From Nocardioides sp. L-11A (GTDB lineage Bacteria > Actinomycetota > Actinomycetes > Propionibacteriales > Nocardioidaceae): a stretch of 64,000 bases of DNA. Below, in pieces: positions 43,226 to 54,668 of this stretch (position 1 is its first letter; each line of letters opens with the position of its first letter). The stretch covers positions 3,162,001 to 3,226,000 of the forward strand of contig CP124680.1 of NCBI GenBank assembly GCA_029961745.1, given 5' to 3'. The notes below the pieces were generated by a model, which saw only the letters and a list, made by a program, of their open reading frames with translations, made no database searches and was not told the DNA's origin. Position numbers and translations under genes: made by a program.

Positions 43226-43437
43226 TGCTCCAGCGCCCGCTCGACCCGCTCCACCTTGGCGGTGAGCTCGCCGGAGAAGCCGGGCCGGATGTCGGCCTTG
43301 AGCACCAGCCCGACGCGAGGCGAGGATGCGGCCACGACGTCGACCGCCTGCTTCACGACCGCCATCACCTCGTCCCACTCCCCCTCGATCGTCGTGAACA
43401 TCGGTATCCGAACTGAGGTAAGCGCTGCGGCTGTCAT
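43222..43437 (-). pseudogene. Stranded C-terminal half of a thiamine-binding-protein (MTH1187/YkoF) gene
   Basis: Encodes MFTTIEGEWDEVMAVVKQAV to the end (KVERVERALEQ), the second half of a family whose intact member is at 43434-43733. Its current ATG (43437) overlaps the stop of that intact copy (ATGA), and its first 12 residues (MTAAALTSVRIP) come from inserted DNA. It may still be translated as a 71-residue coupled peptide leading into the DUF3105 gene. Confidence 0.85.
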
Positions 43438-43733
43438 TGGCCGAGGAGCCTGTTCACTCGATCCACCTTGGCAGCAAGTTGCCCGGTGTACCCGGGGCGA
43501 ATGTCTGCCTTTAGAACAAGGCTCACACGGGGCGACACCATCACGACTGCCGCAGTCGCCTGCTTGACGACCTCCATGACTTCGTCCCATTCACCCTCGA
43601 TGGTCGTGAACATCGACGTGAGTTCCCACGGCAGGCCCGAGTCCCGCACGACTTCCACGGCCCTGGCGACGGCTTCCGCAACCGACCCGTCATCGTCTCC
43701 GCCAGCAGGCGCGACACTGAAGGCAACCAACAT
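43434..43733 (-). CDS. Thiamine-binding protein family (MTH1187/YkoF-like), intact imported copy
   Basis: 99 residues (MLVAFSVAPAGGDDDGSVAE, then MFTTIEGEWDEVMEVVKQAT). Members form small ferredoxin-like tetramers that bind thiamine-type ligands (PF01910). It closely resembles the split native gene. By position it replaces the function lost on insertion and keeps translational coupling downstream through an ATGA overlap at 43434-43437. Confidence 0.88.
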   Translation of the reverse strand: MLVAFSVAPAGGDDDGSVAEAVARAVEVVRDSGLPWELTSMFTTIEGEWDEVMEVVKQATAAVVMVSPRVSLVLKADIRPGYTGQLAAKVDRVNRLLGQ

Positions 43734-43848
43734 GGCGTCAACCTACCGGCGAGGTTCTCGACTGTAGCCGTGGACCACCGCTGTCTCATGTAGGCGCCGC
43801 AGCCTCACGGGCCGATTGGCATCGCGACGTCCTCCGCGACTGCCGGAC

Positions 43849-44847
43849 CTATGACGCGTCGACCGTGCCAGGATCGTCCGCGTCCTCGCCCTCTTCGTCT
43901 TCGTCGTCGTCGAAGGCCATCGAAAGCGACAGCGCAGAGAAGTCGAGAACCTCGAGCGCTTCACGTGCACACTCCGCACACTGATCTGCCGACGCACCTA
44001 GCATCATCGCGCGGGCCACTTCCGTGGAGCGTTCGAAGTTGAAGTCATCTTGGTCGGTGTCCGGATAGCTCCACCGGTTCTCCCACCTGACCTCGATCAT
44101 GTCTGGGTCATCATGATCCTCAGAGGCGTATGGCTTGGCCTCCACGCCGAGCGAGCTCATGCCTGAGAGGATTTGAACAATCTCTGTTGGTGGGATTCCG
44201 GATGTGCGACGCAGCAGATCAAGGCTGACGTGCACGTTCTCTGGGAGTTTGGAGTTGCAGCCTTCGGCAAAGACCTCGAACAACAGGAGCCGTTCCTGGA
44301 CGGTCATGCGCAAGGCCGCCTGAAAGAACGCAGCCGCGGTGTGGCGTGCCCACTCCTCTGCGACTGTGCCCTCGACGTCCAACATCTCGTAGACGCGCAC
44401 AGGCTCTGGGGGAAAGAACCTTGTCGGACGGCGCGGCCCTAGCTTTTCGAGGATCAGTTGTGCCAGAACCTCCGGCGTCACGGCTTGGAGATCGATGTAA
44501 CCAATGGTCTTCCTGATCCCAGGGATCTCCGTCGCATCGAACCGCGCGGGAAGGATGTACTCACCCTTCTCGTCGATCGCACGGGCCTGAGCACTGCGGC
44601 GCTCATGGGTTGTCCACATCTTTTCCGCGTACTCCGCGGAGGCGAAGACGACGCAGTACTGCGCCGCCCGCTGATAGACGTAGTCGAGGTGCTCGTACAG
44701 GTCCTTACCCCAGAGGTTGACCTGTTCGTACGTGTCGTAGAAGACCCGAACTCCTGCGTCACGAAGTGCCTTTGCGACGCTCTCGACGTATGGCCTCTGC
44801 TCCCCTGCGAACGAAAGCGCGACCTCGAACTCAAACTGCGCGTCCAT
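43849..44847 (-). CDS. TIR-domain protein with wHTH-like middle region, putative immune effector
   Basis: 332 residues. The N-terminal TIR domain (about 1-135): FEFEVALSFAGEQRPYVESV, then VRVFYDTYEQVNLWG, then the WTTHE helix with Trp78 and Glu82, where TIR NADases place their catalytic Glu. Residues about 180-245 (ERLLLFEVFAEGCNSKLPEN, then LDLLRRTSGIPPTEIVQIL) look like a winged helix. The end is a very acidic tail (DDDEDEEGEDADDPGTVDAS). Likely a NAD+-cleaving or signal-making defence protein; no partner effector gene is adjacent. Codon use is less GC-rich than the neighbours. Confidence 0.8.
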   Translation of the reverse strand: MDAQFEFEVALSFAGEQRPYVESVAKALRDAGVRVFYDTYEQVNLWGKDLYEHLDYVYQRAAQYCVVFASAEYAEKMWTTHERRSAQARAIDEKGEYILPARFDATEIPGIRKTIGYIDLQAVTPEVLAQLILEKLGPRRPTRFFPPEPVRVYEMLDVEGTVAEEWARHTAAAFFQAALRMTVQERLLLFEVFAEGCNSKLPENVHVSLDLLRRTSGIPPTEIVQILSGMSSLGVEAKPYASEDHDDPDMIEVRWENRWSYPDTDQDDFNFERSTEVARAMMLGASADQCAECAREALEVLDFSALSLSMAFDDDEDEEGEDADDPGTVDAS

Positions 44848-45075
44848 GCGCCGACACTAAGGCCGTGGAGTCGTCTTAGTGACGGGTTCATGGAAGCTCG
44901 TACGCCTTTCGATTACACGTGCCGGGCCTGTCCCGGCCATCGCTCCCTCACCGGCCTCGACCGCGAAGCCTGCCACCCGACGGGCGGAGACTTCACGATT
45001 GTCTCGAAGTAGCTACCCCACTACCGACCTGCGAGCACGTGACCTGCAGTCACGCCACTCACCCTGCGGACATCG

Positions 45076-45203
45076 GTGAACATCGACGTCGTCTCGTGGG
45101 GCAGCCCGGACGCGCGGACCACGCGGACCGCGGCGGCGACCGCCTCGGACACCCCGCCGGTGTCGTCGGAGGCCGAGGGGCTGATGCTGAACGCGACGAG
45201 CAT
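45076..45203 (-). pseudogene. Stranded N-terminal half of the thiamine-binding-protein gene
   Basis: Starts at ATG 45203 (MLVAFSISPSASDDTGGVSE) and follows the family to MFT, where the direct repeat lies. Beyond it the frame runs into inserted DNA and stops at 45021. It keeps its own promoter position after the aconitase terminator, so transcription may continue into the inserted genes. Confidence 0.87.
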
Positions 45204-45238
45204 GCGCCCACCGTAGCCAGGGGCCTTCCGGAGAAGCA

Positions 45239-45279
45239 CGACGGCCCGCCGCTCCGTTTCCGGGAGCGGCGGGCCGTCG
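45239..45279. terminator. Terminator downstream of aconitase
   Basis: CGACGGCCCGCCGCTCC (45239-45255) pairs perfectly with its complement at 45263-45279; 17-bp stem, 7-nt loop. It separates acnA from the thiamine-binding-protein gene start. Confidence 0.8.
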
Positions 45280-45292
45280 GGTCGAGCAGGCG

Positions 45293-48124
<2,832 letters not shown>

Positions 48125-48252
48125 CGCGTCTCCGTCCTCATCGACTGCCATCGACTGATCGTTGGTAGGTCTCCCGTTCATCCTGCCGCCGCGGACGGCG
48201 GACCGGATAGTGAGGCTGACCTAAGTTCTCAGGACACCGGAAGCCCGATATC

Positions 48253-48266
48253 TCTTGACATCAAGA
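48253..48266 (-). promoter_or_regulatory. Palindrome upstream of acnA
   Basis: TCTTGA-CA-TCAAGA is a perfect inverted repeat, about 130 bp before the acnA start and overlapping the 3' end of the ABC exporter gene. Streptomyces TamR (MarR family) controls aconitase, so a similar link is possible; I could not compare the exact consensus. Confidence 0.45.
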
Positions 48267-50141
48267 TACACGATCCGGGGACGCTTCGGAGAACTGGGTG
48301 CGGTACAGCTCCTCATACCGGCCACCCGCCGCCAGCAGCGCCGCGTGGGTCCCTCGCTCGACGATCCGCCCGTCCTCCACCACGACGATCAGGTCCGCCG
48401 CCCGGATGGTGGAGAGCCGGTGCGCGATGACGAGTGCGGTCCGCCCGGCGAGCGCCTCGCCCAGCGCCGCCTGCACCGCGGCCTCGGACGTCGAGTCCAA
48501 CGACGCCGTGGCCTCGTCGAGGATCACCACACGCGGCTGCTTGAGCAGCAGCCGGGCGATGGTGAGCCGCTGTCGCTCCCCGCCCGAGAGCCGGTAGCCG
48601 CGCTCCCCCACCACGGTGTCCAGTCCGTCGGGCAGGGCGCCGACCAGGTCGGCCAGCCGGGCCCGGCTCAGGGCGTCCCACAGGTCCTGCTCGCTCGCCT
48701 CCGGGCGGGCCAGCAGCAGGTTGCCGCGGATGGTGTCGTGGAACAGGTGACCGTCCTGGGTCACCATCCCCACCGTCCCGCGGATCGACGCGGCGGTCAG
48801 GTCGCGGACGTCGACGCCCGCGAGGCGGACGGCGCCCGCATCGACGTCGTACAGCCGCGACACCAGCTGCGCGATCGTCGACTTCCCCGCACCGGAGGAG
48901 CCGACGAGGGCGACCACCTGGCCGGGCTCGGCACGCAGCGAGATGCCGTGCAGCACCTCCTCGCCCCCGCGGGTGTCGAGGGTGGCGACCGCCTCCAGGG
49001 ACGCGAGCGAGACCTTGTCCGCCGACGGATAGGCGAAGCGGACGTCGTCGAGCTCGACGCCGACCGGACCGTCGGGCACCCGGCCCGCACCGGGCCGGTC
49101 CGTGATCAGCGGCTCCAGGTCGAGCACCTCGAAGACCCGCTCGAAGCTCACCAGGGCGCTCATCACCTCCACCCGCGCGCTGGCCAGCGCGGTCAGCGGC
49201 GCGTAGAGCCGGGTCAGCAGCAGCGAGAGCGCGACGACGTCGCCGGCGTCGAGGGTGCCGTCGAGGGCGAGCGCGCCGCCCAGTCCGTAGACGACCGCGA
49301 CGGCGAGCGCCGACACGAGGGTCAGCGCGGTCACGAAGGTGGTCTGCACCATGGCCGTGCGGACGCCGATCTCGGCCACCCGCCGGGCCCGCGCCGCGAA
49401 CTCGGCGGACTCCTGCTCGGGACGACCGAACAGCTTGACCAGGGTCGCGCCGGGCGCCGAGAACCGCTCGGTCATCTGGTTGCCCATCGCCGCGTTGTGG
49501 TCGGCGGCCTCCCGCTGGATGCCGGCCAGGCGCCGGCCCATCCGCCGCGCGGGGACCACGAACACCGGCAGCAGCACCAGGGCGAGCAGGGTGACCTGCC
49601 AGGAGATGCCGAGCATCACGACCAGGGTCAGCACCAGCGTCACCAGGTTGCCGACGACGCCGGACAGAGTCTGGCTGAACGCCCGCTGCGCCCCGATCAC
49701 GTCGTTGTTGAGCCGGCTGACCAGCGCGCCGGTGCGGGTACGGCTGAAGAAGGCCACCGGCATCCGCTGCACATGGTCGAAGACGGCGGTGCGCAGATCC
49801 AGGATCAGTCCCTCGCCGATCTTGGACGACAGCCAGCGCGCCACCAGCCCCAGCGCCGCGTCGAGTACGGCGAGCACGGCGATCGCCAGCGCCAGCCGGA
49901 CCACGACGCCACGGCTGTCACCGGCGACGATCGCGTTGACGACGTCGCCGGCCAGCACCGGCGTGGCGACGGCCAGACCGGCCGTGAGGACGCTCAGCAC
50001 CACGAAGCCGACCAGCTTGCGGCGGTGCGGCCGCGCGAAGCGGAAGATCCGCTTCGCCGTCGCGGCGCTGAAGGCCCGCTGCTCGTCCGGCCCGTGCATC
50101 CCCCGGTAGACCTGGTTCCAGGCGATCGACTCCATGCTCAT
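48261..50141 (-). CDS. ABC exporter, fused permease and ATPase
   Basis: 626 residues. Six-helix transmembrane domain (about 40-330), then an ATPase with Walker A GSSGAGKST, signature LSGGERQR and Walker B VVILDEATASLDS. Works as a dimer, probably exporting drugs, lipids or peptides. N-terminus begins MSMESIAWN. Confidence 0.93.
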   Translation of the reverse strand: MSMESIAWNQVYRGMHGPDEQRAFSAATAKRIFRFARPHRRKLVGFVVLSVLTAGLAVATPVLAGDVVNAIVAGDSRGVVVRLALAIAVLAVLDAALGLVARWLSSKIGEGLILDLRTAVFDHVQRMPVAFFSRTRTGALVSRLNNDVIGAQRAFSQTLSGVVGNLVTLVLTLVVMLGISWQVTLLALVLLPVFVVPARRMGRRLAGIQREAADHNAAMGNQMTERFSAPGATLVKLFGRPEQESAEFAARARRVAEIGVRTAMVQTTFVTALTLVSALAVAVVYGLGGALALDGTLDAGDVVALSLLLTRLYAPLTALASARVEVMSALVSFERVFEVLDLEPLITDRPGAGRVPDGPVGVELDDVRFAYPSADKVSLASLEAVATLDTRGGEEVLHGISLRAEPGQVVALVGSSGAGKSTIAQLVSRLYDVDAGAVRLAGVDVRDLTAASIRGTVGMVTQDGHLFHDTIRGNLLLARPEASEQDLWDALSRARLADLVGALPDGLDTVVGERGYRLSGGERQRLTIARLLLKQPRVVILDEATASLDSTSEAAVQAALGEALAGRTALVIAHRLSTIRAADLIVVVEDGRIVERGTHAALLAAGGRYEELYRTQFSEASPDRVS

Positions 50142-50286
50142 GTCCGTGACCGTAGAACCTCAAGCCGACATGAGGACAAGCCGGCGGCGCGGAGTCCCCG
50201 AAAAAGGCACCCGCCCGACCTGTCGTAGCCCGCCACCGCCGTTCGTGGAGAGGATGTCAGCACCCCTACCGACCCCGGAGGTCACC

Positions 50287-50862
50287 ATGCGCACCCTGAT
50301 CTACACCGCCTTCGTCTCCCTCGACGGCGTCGTCCAGGCCCCCGGGCCCGAGGACGACTACCGCAACGGCGGCTGGACCTTCCAGGGCATCGACTTCCAG
50401 GAGGACGTCTACGAGCTCAAGGCGCGCGAGCAGGAGGAGGCCGGCGCGCTCCTGCTCGGCCGGGTCAGCTACCAGGCGTTCGCACCCGTGTGGCCCTCGA
50501 TGACCGACGAGTTCCCCCGCTACAACGCGATGCCGAAGTATGTCGTCTCCACGACCCTCGAGGAGGGAGACCTGGTCACCGACTGGGGGGAGACCACGAT
50601 CCTGCGCTCCTTCGACGACGTCGCCGGCCTCAAGCGGACCGACGGCGCGCCCATCTCGGTCCACGGCTCGGCCAGCCTGGCCCGCGGGCTGGCCGACGCC
50701 GGCCTGCTGGACCGCTACCACCTGCTGGTGTTCCCGTGGGTGCTCGGCGCCGGCAAGCGGATGTGGAGCGAGACCGACAAGGACCGCCAGCGGCTGGAGC
50801 TGGTCGAGAGCCAGAGCTACGCCAACGGCGTGCAGAAGCTCTGCTACGACGTCGTGCGCTGA
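50287..50862 (+). CDS. Dihydrofolate reductase-like / RibD C-terminal domain protein
   Basis: 191 residues, from ATG 50287 with GGAGGT upstream. The start MRTLIYTAFVSLDGVVQAPG and LLLGRVSYQAFAPVWP, then ISVHGSASLARGLADAGLLD, are typical of the small NADPH reductases of the RibD/DHFR-like family. Substrate unknown. Confidence 0.9.
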   Translation: MRTLIYTAFVSLDGVVQAPGPEDDYRNGGWTFQGIDFQEDVYELKAREQEEAGALLLGRVSYQAFAPVWPSMTDEFPRYNAMPKYVVSTTLEEGDLVTDWGETTILRSFDDVAGLKRTDGAPISVHGSASLARGLADAGLLDRYHLLVFPWVLGAGKRMWSETDKDRQRLELVESQSYANGVQKLCYDVVR

Positions 50863-50876
50863 CCGGATCGGCGCGG

Positions 50877-52814
50877 CTACAGCACGACGGTCGGCTTCAC
50901 CCGACTCGGCGTCCACACCCGCTGGCGCCGCGCGACGAGCGAGGTGAGCAGCAGGGACCCCACGAGGTACGCCGCCAGCACCAGCACGGCGGTCAGCGCC
51001 CGGGCCGGGTCGCCGCCGTACATGAGCTGGCGCAGTCCGTCGACGGCGTAGCTCATCGGCAGCACCTGGTGCAGCCAGTGCAGGGGTTCGGGGATCGTCT
51101 GCCAGGGGAAGGTGCCGCCGGCGGTCACCAGCTGCACGACCATCAGCACCAGCGCCAGGAACTGTCCGGGCGTGCCCAGCAGCGCGTTCATGAGGTGGAC
51201 GACGGCGACGAAGGTCGCCGAGATCAGGATCATGAACAGCCAGGTGCGCAGGCTCTCGACGATGCCGACGTCGAGCGCGACCGCGACCACGACGAACGCC
51301 AGGGTCATCTGGGCCGCGCCGATCAGCGCCGGCGGCAGCCAGCCGCCGAGGGCGACCCGCAGCGGGTGCTGGTTGGCCGCCAGCGCCCGGCTCGACAGCG
51401 GACGGACGAGCAGGAAGAGGACGTACCCGCCGATCCAGGCGGCCAGCGCCAGGAAGAAGGGTGCCAGGCCCGCGCCGTAGTTGCGGGCCGCCGCGTCACT
51501 GCGGGCCCGGACGTCGATCGGGTTGGCGATGGTCTCGGCGATCCGCTGGCGGGACTCCTCGGTGGTGTCCGGCACCTGCTCGACACCGGAGGCGAGACCG
51601 TCGCGGAGCGTGCCGGCACCGCTGGTCAGCTGTCGCAGGCCGGAGCGCAGCTCGACGGTCCCGTCGTGCAGGGTCCCGGCCCCCCGGGTCAGCCGGGCGG
51701 CGCCCGACGACAGCTCGCCGGCGCCGTCGCGCGCCTGCCCGATGCCGTCGACCAGGGCCGGGGCCGAGCGGGCCAGCTGGTCGGCGCCGGTCGCCACCTG
51801 GCCGGCGCCGGCGGCGAGCTGGTTCAGCTGCTTGCGGACCCCGTCGGCCCGGTTGTCGCCGGCGTGGACCTTCGCGCCCACCCGGTCGTAGACGGCCAGC
51901 AGCCGGTCCTGGCCGGCGGGGTCGATCCCGAGCTGGTTCATCTGGGCGACGAGGTCGGCGCGCCCGCCGTCGTACGCGACCCGGGCGGCGTGGACGGCGT
52001 CGGCGACCTTGGTGCCCGCGTCGGCCACCTTCCGGTCGCCGTCGGCGACCTGTCGGGCACCGTCCGCGAGCTGCCGCGCCTGGCGGGGCAGCGCTGCGGT
52101 CCGGGTCGCGAGCGTGGACAGTCCGTCGTGCAGCCGGGTCGCGCCGTCGCGCAGGTCGCCCGCGCCGTCGGCCAGGCGGGCGCTGCCGCCGACGAGCTTG
52201 CGGGAGCCGCGCTTCGCCTCGCGCAGGCCGTCCTGGAGCTGTCCGGCGCCGTCGGCGCCCTGCTGCAGGCCCTGCCGGACGTCGGCGATGCCCAGCAGGA
52301 AGGTGCCGACCGCCTCCTGGGAGACCTTCTCGCCGATCGCGTCGCGCACCTTGGTGGCGACCGTGTTGGCGATGGTCGTGGAGAGATAGGAGTTGGCGTC
52401 ATTGGTGATCATCGTGATCCGGGCCTGCTCCGGCTCGGCACCCGCACTGCTGGACAGCGCCGCCGAGAAGCCACGCGGGATCACCAGCGCGAAGTCGTAG
52501 GTGCCGTCGTCGACACCTGTCTTCGCGGTCGCGCGGTCGACCTCGTGCCAGCCGAAGTCCCGGGAATCGAGCAGCTGGTCGGCCACCTCCCGCCCGGCCT
52601 CCAGCCGGGCACCGTCGAGTCCGGTGGCCCCGGCGTCCTCGACGACCAGGGCCGTCGGCACCCGGTCCAGCGCCGAGTACGGGTCGTGGTTGGCGTACAG
52701 GTAGAGGCCGGCGTAGATCGTCGGGACCGTCACCAGTGCGAGCACGGTGATCCGGCCCATCCGGATGCTCAGCAGCCGGGACAGCTCGCTCCAGGCGATG
52801 CGCAGGGCGTTCAC
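50877..52814 (-). CDS. YhgE/Pip-family membrane protein
   Basis: 645 residues. One N-terminal helix (ITVLALVTVPTIYAGLYLYA), a long extracytoplasmic part with many heptad-like repeats (ADGARQVADGDRKVADAGTK), then a C-terminal block of about five or six helices related to ABC-2 permeases. Related to phage-infection protein and type VII-associated EsaA-like proteins. GTG start at 52814 overlaps the upstream gene (GTGA), pairing it with the degenerate ATPase. Confidence 0.88.
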   Translation of the reverse strand: MNALRIAWSELSRLLSIRMGRITVLALVTVPTIYAGLYLYANHDPYSALDRVPTALVVEDAGATGLDGARLEAGREVADQLLDSRDFGWHEVDRATAKTGVDDGTYDFALVIPRGFSAALSSSAGAEPEQARITMITNDANSYLSTTIANTVATKVRDAIGEKVSQEAVGTFLLGIADVRQGLQQGADGAGQLQDGLREAKRGSRKLVGGSARLADGAGDLRDGATRLHDGLSTLATRTAALPRQARQLADGARQVADGDRKVADAGTKVADAVHAARVAYDGGRADLVAQMNQLGIDPAGQDRLLAVYDRVGAKVHAGDNRADGVRKQLNQLAAGAGQVATGADQLARSAPALVDGIGQARDGAGELSSGAARLTRGAGTLHDGTVELRSGLRQLTSGAGTLRDGLASGVEQVPDTTEESRQRIAETIANPIDVRARSDAAARNYGAGLAPFFLALAAWIGGYVLFLLVRPLSSRALAANQHPLRVALGGWLPPALIGAAQMTLAFVVVAVALDVGIVESLRTWLFMILISATFVAVVHLMNALLGTPGQFLALVLMVVQLVTAGGTFPWQTIPEPLHWLHQVLPMSYAVDGLRQLMYGGDPARALTAVLVLAAYLVGSLLLTSLVARRQRVWTPSRVKPTVVL

Positions 52815-53422
52815 GCCGCGCCCCCGATCGCGGCCACCCGGGCGACGTCGCCGTCGAGGTCGACCGCCTCGCTGACGGTGACCAGGACCCCGAGCCCGCG
52901 GTCGGCTGCCGCGTGGGCGATCGGCCACCAGTCCCGCCGGTGCAGGCCGTGCCGGTCCGGCGAGAGCAGGACCAGGAAGCGGGCGTCGGGTCGCGTGGAC
53001 CCGAGCTCGGTCAGCGACCGGATCCGCTCGAGGGGCGACACGTCCTCGGTACGCAGCCGCGGGCTGGTGCCGAGCCGGTGCTCCCGCAGCCAGGCCGAGG
53101 TCGCGCGCGGGCCGGAGGAGAGGCCGGCCAGGGCCAGTTCCTCGGCCACCACGACCCGGAACGGGACGCTGTCGTCCGGCTCGGTGACTCCGGGTACGTC
53201 GACCAGCACCACCGCCTGCTGGAGCGGCGTGGGCGCGGGGTCGCCGCCGAGCTCGACGCTGCCGGCGCTCAGTCGCAGCCGCCCGGCCAGGGCGAGGGCC
53301 AGGGCCACGTTGCCGTGGCCCGGTCTCCCCACCGCCACGACCACCTCGCCCGGCACCAGCTCCACCGAGGTGGCCTCCAGCAGTCCCGCGACCGCCCCAT
53401 CCGTCATGACCAGGTTCGCCAT
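52811..53422 (-). CDS. Degenerate ABC-type ATPase-like protein
   Basis: 203 residues from ATG 53422. The fold looks like an ABC ATPase (VELVPGEVVVAVGRPGHGNV, then LALAGRLRLSAGSVELGG, later ARFLVLLSPDRHG), but the P-loop Lys is replaced (GRPGHGNV in place of GxxGxGKS) and no LSGGQ signature is visible. Probably a non-hydrolysing partner of the Pip-type membrane protein that it overlaps. Confidence 0.7.
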   Translation of the reverse strand: MANLVMTDGAVAGLLEATSVELVPGEVVVAVGRPGHGNVALALALAGRLRLSAGSVELGGDPAPTPLQQAVVLVDVPGVTEPDDSVPFRVVVAEELALAGLSSGPRATSAWLREHRLGTSPRLRTEDVSPLERIRSLTELGSTRPDARFLVLLSPDRHGLHRRDWWPIAHAAADRGLGVLVTVSEAVDLDGDVARVAAIGGAA

Positions 53423-53492
53423 GGCGGCCAGTCTGCCGTGACCGCTCCACGACGTGGGGATCAACGGCGCGCCCGGTGAGCGGCCGCGTCGG

Positions 53493-54668
53493 TCAGGTCA
53501 CGCCGTTGACCCGGTGCGCGATCGCCGAGAAGACCGCCAGACCGACGGCCAGGGCACCCTCGTCGGGATCGAAGGTGGGGGTGTGCAGGCCGCCACCGGT
53601 GGCTCCGGATCGCTCACACCCGAGCATGAACATCGCGCCGGGCACCGCCTGTTGGTAGTAGGCGAAGTCCTCCGAGCCCAGGTGAGGGCGCTCCAACTCG
53701 ATGATCTGCGCCCCCGGGTCCAGGACCTCGCGAGCGGCGACGCGGACCGTGGCGGTCAGGTCCGGATCGTTGACCACCGGCGGGAAGCCCTCGACGATGC
53801 GCACCGTGGCCTGCGCGCCCATCGACGCGGCGACGGCCTCGGCCGTCGTGATCAGCCGTTCGCGCAGCAGGAGCTTGTCGGCCGACTCGACACACCGGAG
53901 CATGCCCCGCACCTCGGCGTCGCCGGGGATCACGTTGATCGCCTCTCCGCCATGGACCGAGGCGACGTTCAACGTGGCCACGCTGAACGGGCTCAGCGTG
54001 GCGCACAGACCGTCGAGCGCCGTGACCAACCGAGCCGCCACCGACAGGGCGTTGACGCCCAGCTCGGGCTGCGAGCTGTGCGCCTCCCGTCCGGCGACGG
54101 AGATCTCGAACTCGTCGTCGGTCGCCGTCAGGGCGCCGTCGCGCAGCGCGATCGAGCCCGTCGGCAGCTCGGGCACGACATGCAGGGCGAAGATCCGCTC
54201 GACCCCGGCGTCGCTGAGCCCGCCGGCGTCGATGACCCGCTGTGCGCCGCCGTTGGCCTCCTCGCCCGGCTGGAAGACGAAGACGATGGTGCCGGTCAGC
54301 GCGGCGGCCTCGGCGGCGAGCAGCTCGGCCAGCCCGAGCAGGATCCCGGTGTGCATGTCGTGTCCGCAGGCGTGCATCACGCCCGCCACCGTGGACCGGA
54401 ACGGCTGGTCGGTGTCCTCCGTGATCGGCAGCGCGTCCAGGTCGGCACGGAAGGCGGTGACCGGGCCGGGGCGACCGGTGTCGAGCGTGGCGACGACACC
54501 GGTGCCCGCGACGCCGGCCCGGTAGGGCAGGCCGATCCGGTCGAGGTGCTCGCGGATCAGCCGGGCGGTGCGGTGCTCCTCGAAGCTCAGCTCGGGATGC
54601 TGGTGGATCGACCGGCGTACCGCGACGGCCGTCGCCAGCGCGGCCGACCCGGCGTCCGCGGGTGCCAC
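53493..54668 (-). CDS. M20-family amidohydrolase (IAA/hippurate hydrolase-like)
   Basis: 391 residues. Metal-site motifs HACGHDMHTG and GEEANGG, and HLGSEDFAYY near the C-terminus, are those of the peptidase M20D group, which cleave N-acyl amino acids. The GTG at 54668 shares a base with the upstream stop (TAGTG), so it is co-translated with the isochorismatase-like gene. Confidence 0.92.
   Translation of the reverse strand: MAPADAGSAALATAVAVRRSIHQHPELSFEEHRTARLIREHLDRIGLPYRAGVAGTGVVATLDTGRPGPVTAFRADLDALPITEDTDQPFRSTVAGVMHACGHDMHTGILLGLAELLAAEAAALTGTIVFVFQPGEEANGGAQRVIDAGGLSDAGVERIFALHVVPELPTGSIALRDGALTATDDEFEISVAGREAHSSQPELGVNALSVAARLVTALDGLCATLSPFSVATLNVASVHGGEAINVIPGDAEVRGMLRCVESADKLLLRERLITTAEAVAASMGAQATVRIVEGFPPVVNDPDLTATVRVAAREVLDPGAQIIELERPHLGSEDFAYYQQAVPGAMFMLGCERSGATGGGLHTPTFDPDEGALAVGLAVFSAIAHRVNGVT

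Larger units (their letters stand above)
43394..45085. mobile_element. 1.7-kb insertion carrying a TIR gene and a replacement thiamine-binding-protein gene
   Basis: The direct repeat GTGAACATCG (43394-43403 and 45076-45085) flanks 1,672 bp of lower-GC DNA. Outside the repeats are the two halves of one MTH1187-type gene, in frame with each other once one repeat is removed. Inside are a TIR-domain gene and a full second copy of the split gene, both minus strand. No transposase or integrase is inside. Ends read inward as GTATCCGAAC and CGATGTCCGC, perhaps weak inverted repeats. Mechanism unknown. Confidence 0.75.

Noticed and set aside
44890..45012. 40-codon plus-strand frame next to the TIR gene
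   Set aside because: Too short, with no ribosome site or neighbour support; the CxxC it contains may be chance.
43404..45075. Insertion sequence
   Set aside because: Direct repeats of 10 bp are present, but no transposase gene and no clear terminal inverted repeats.
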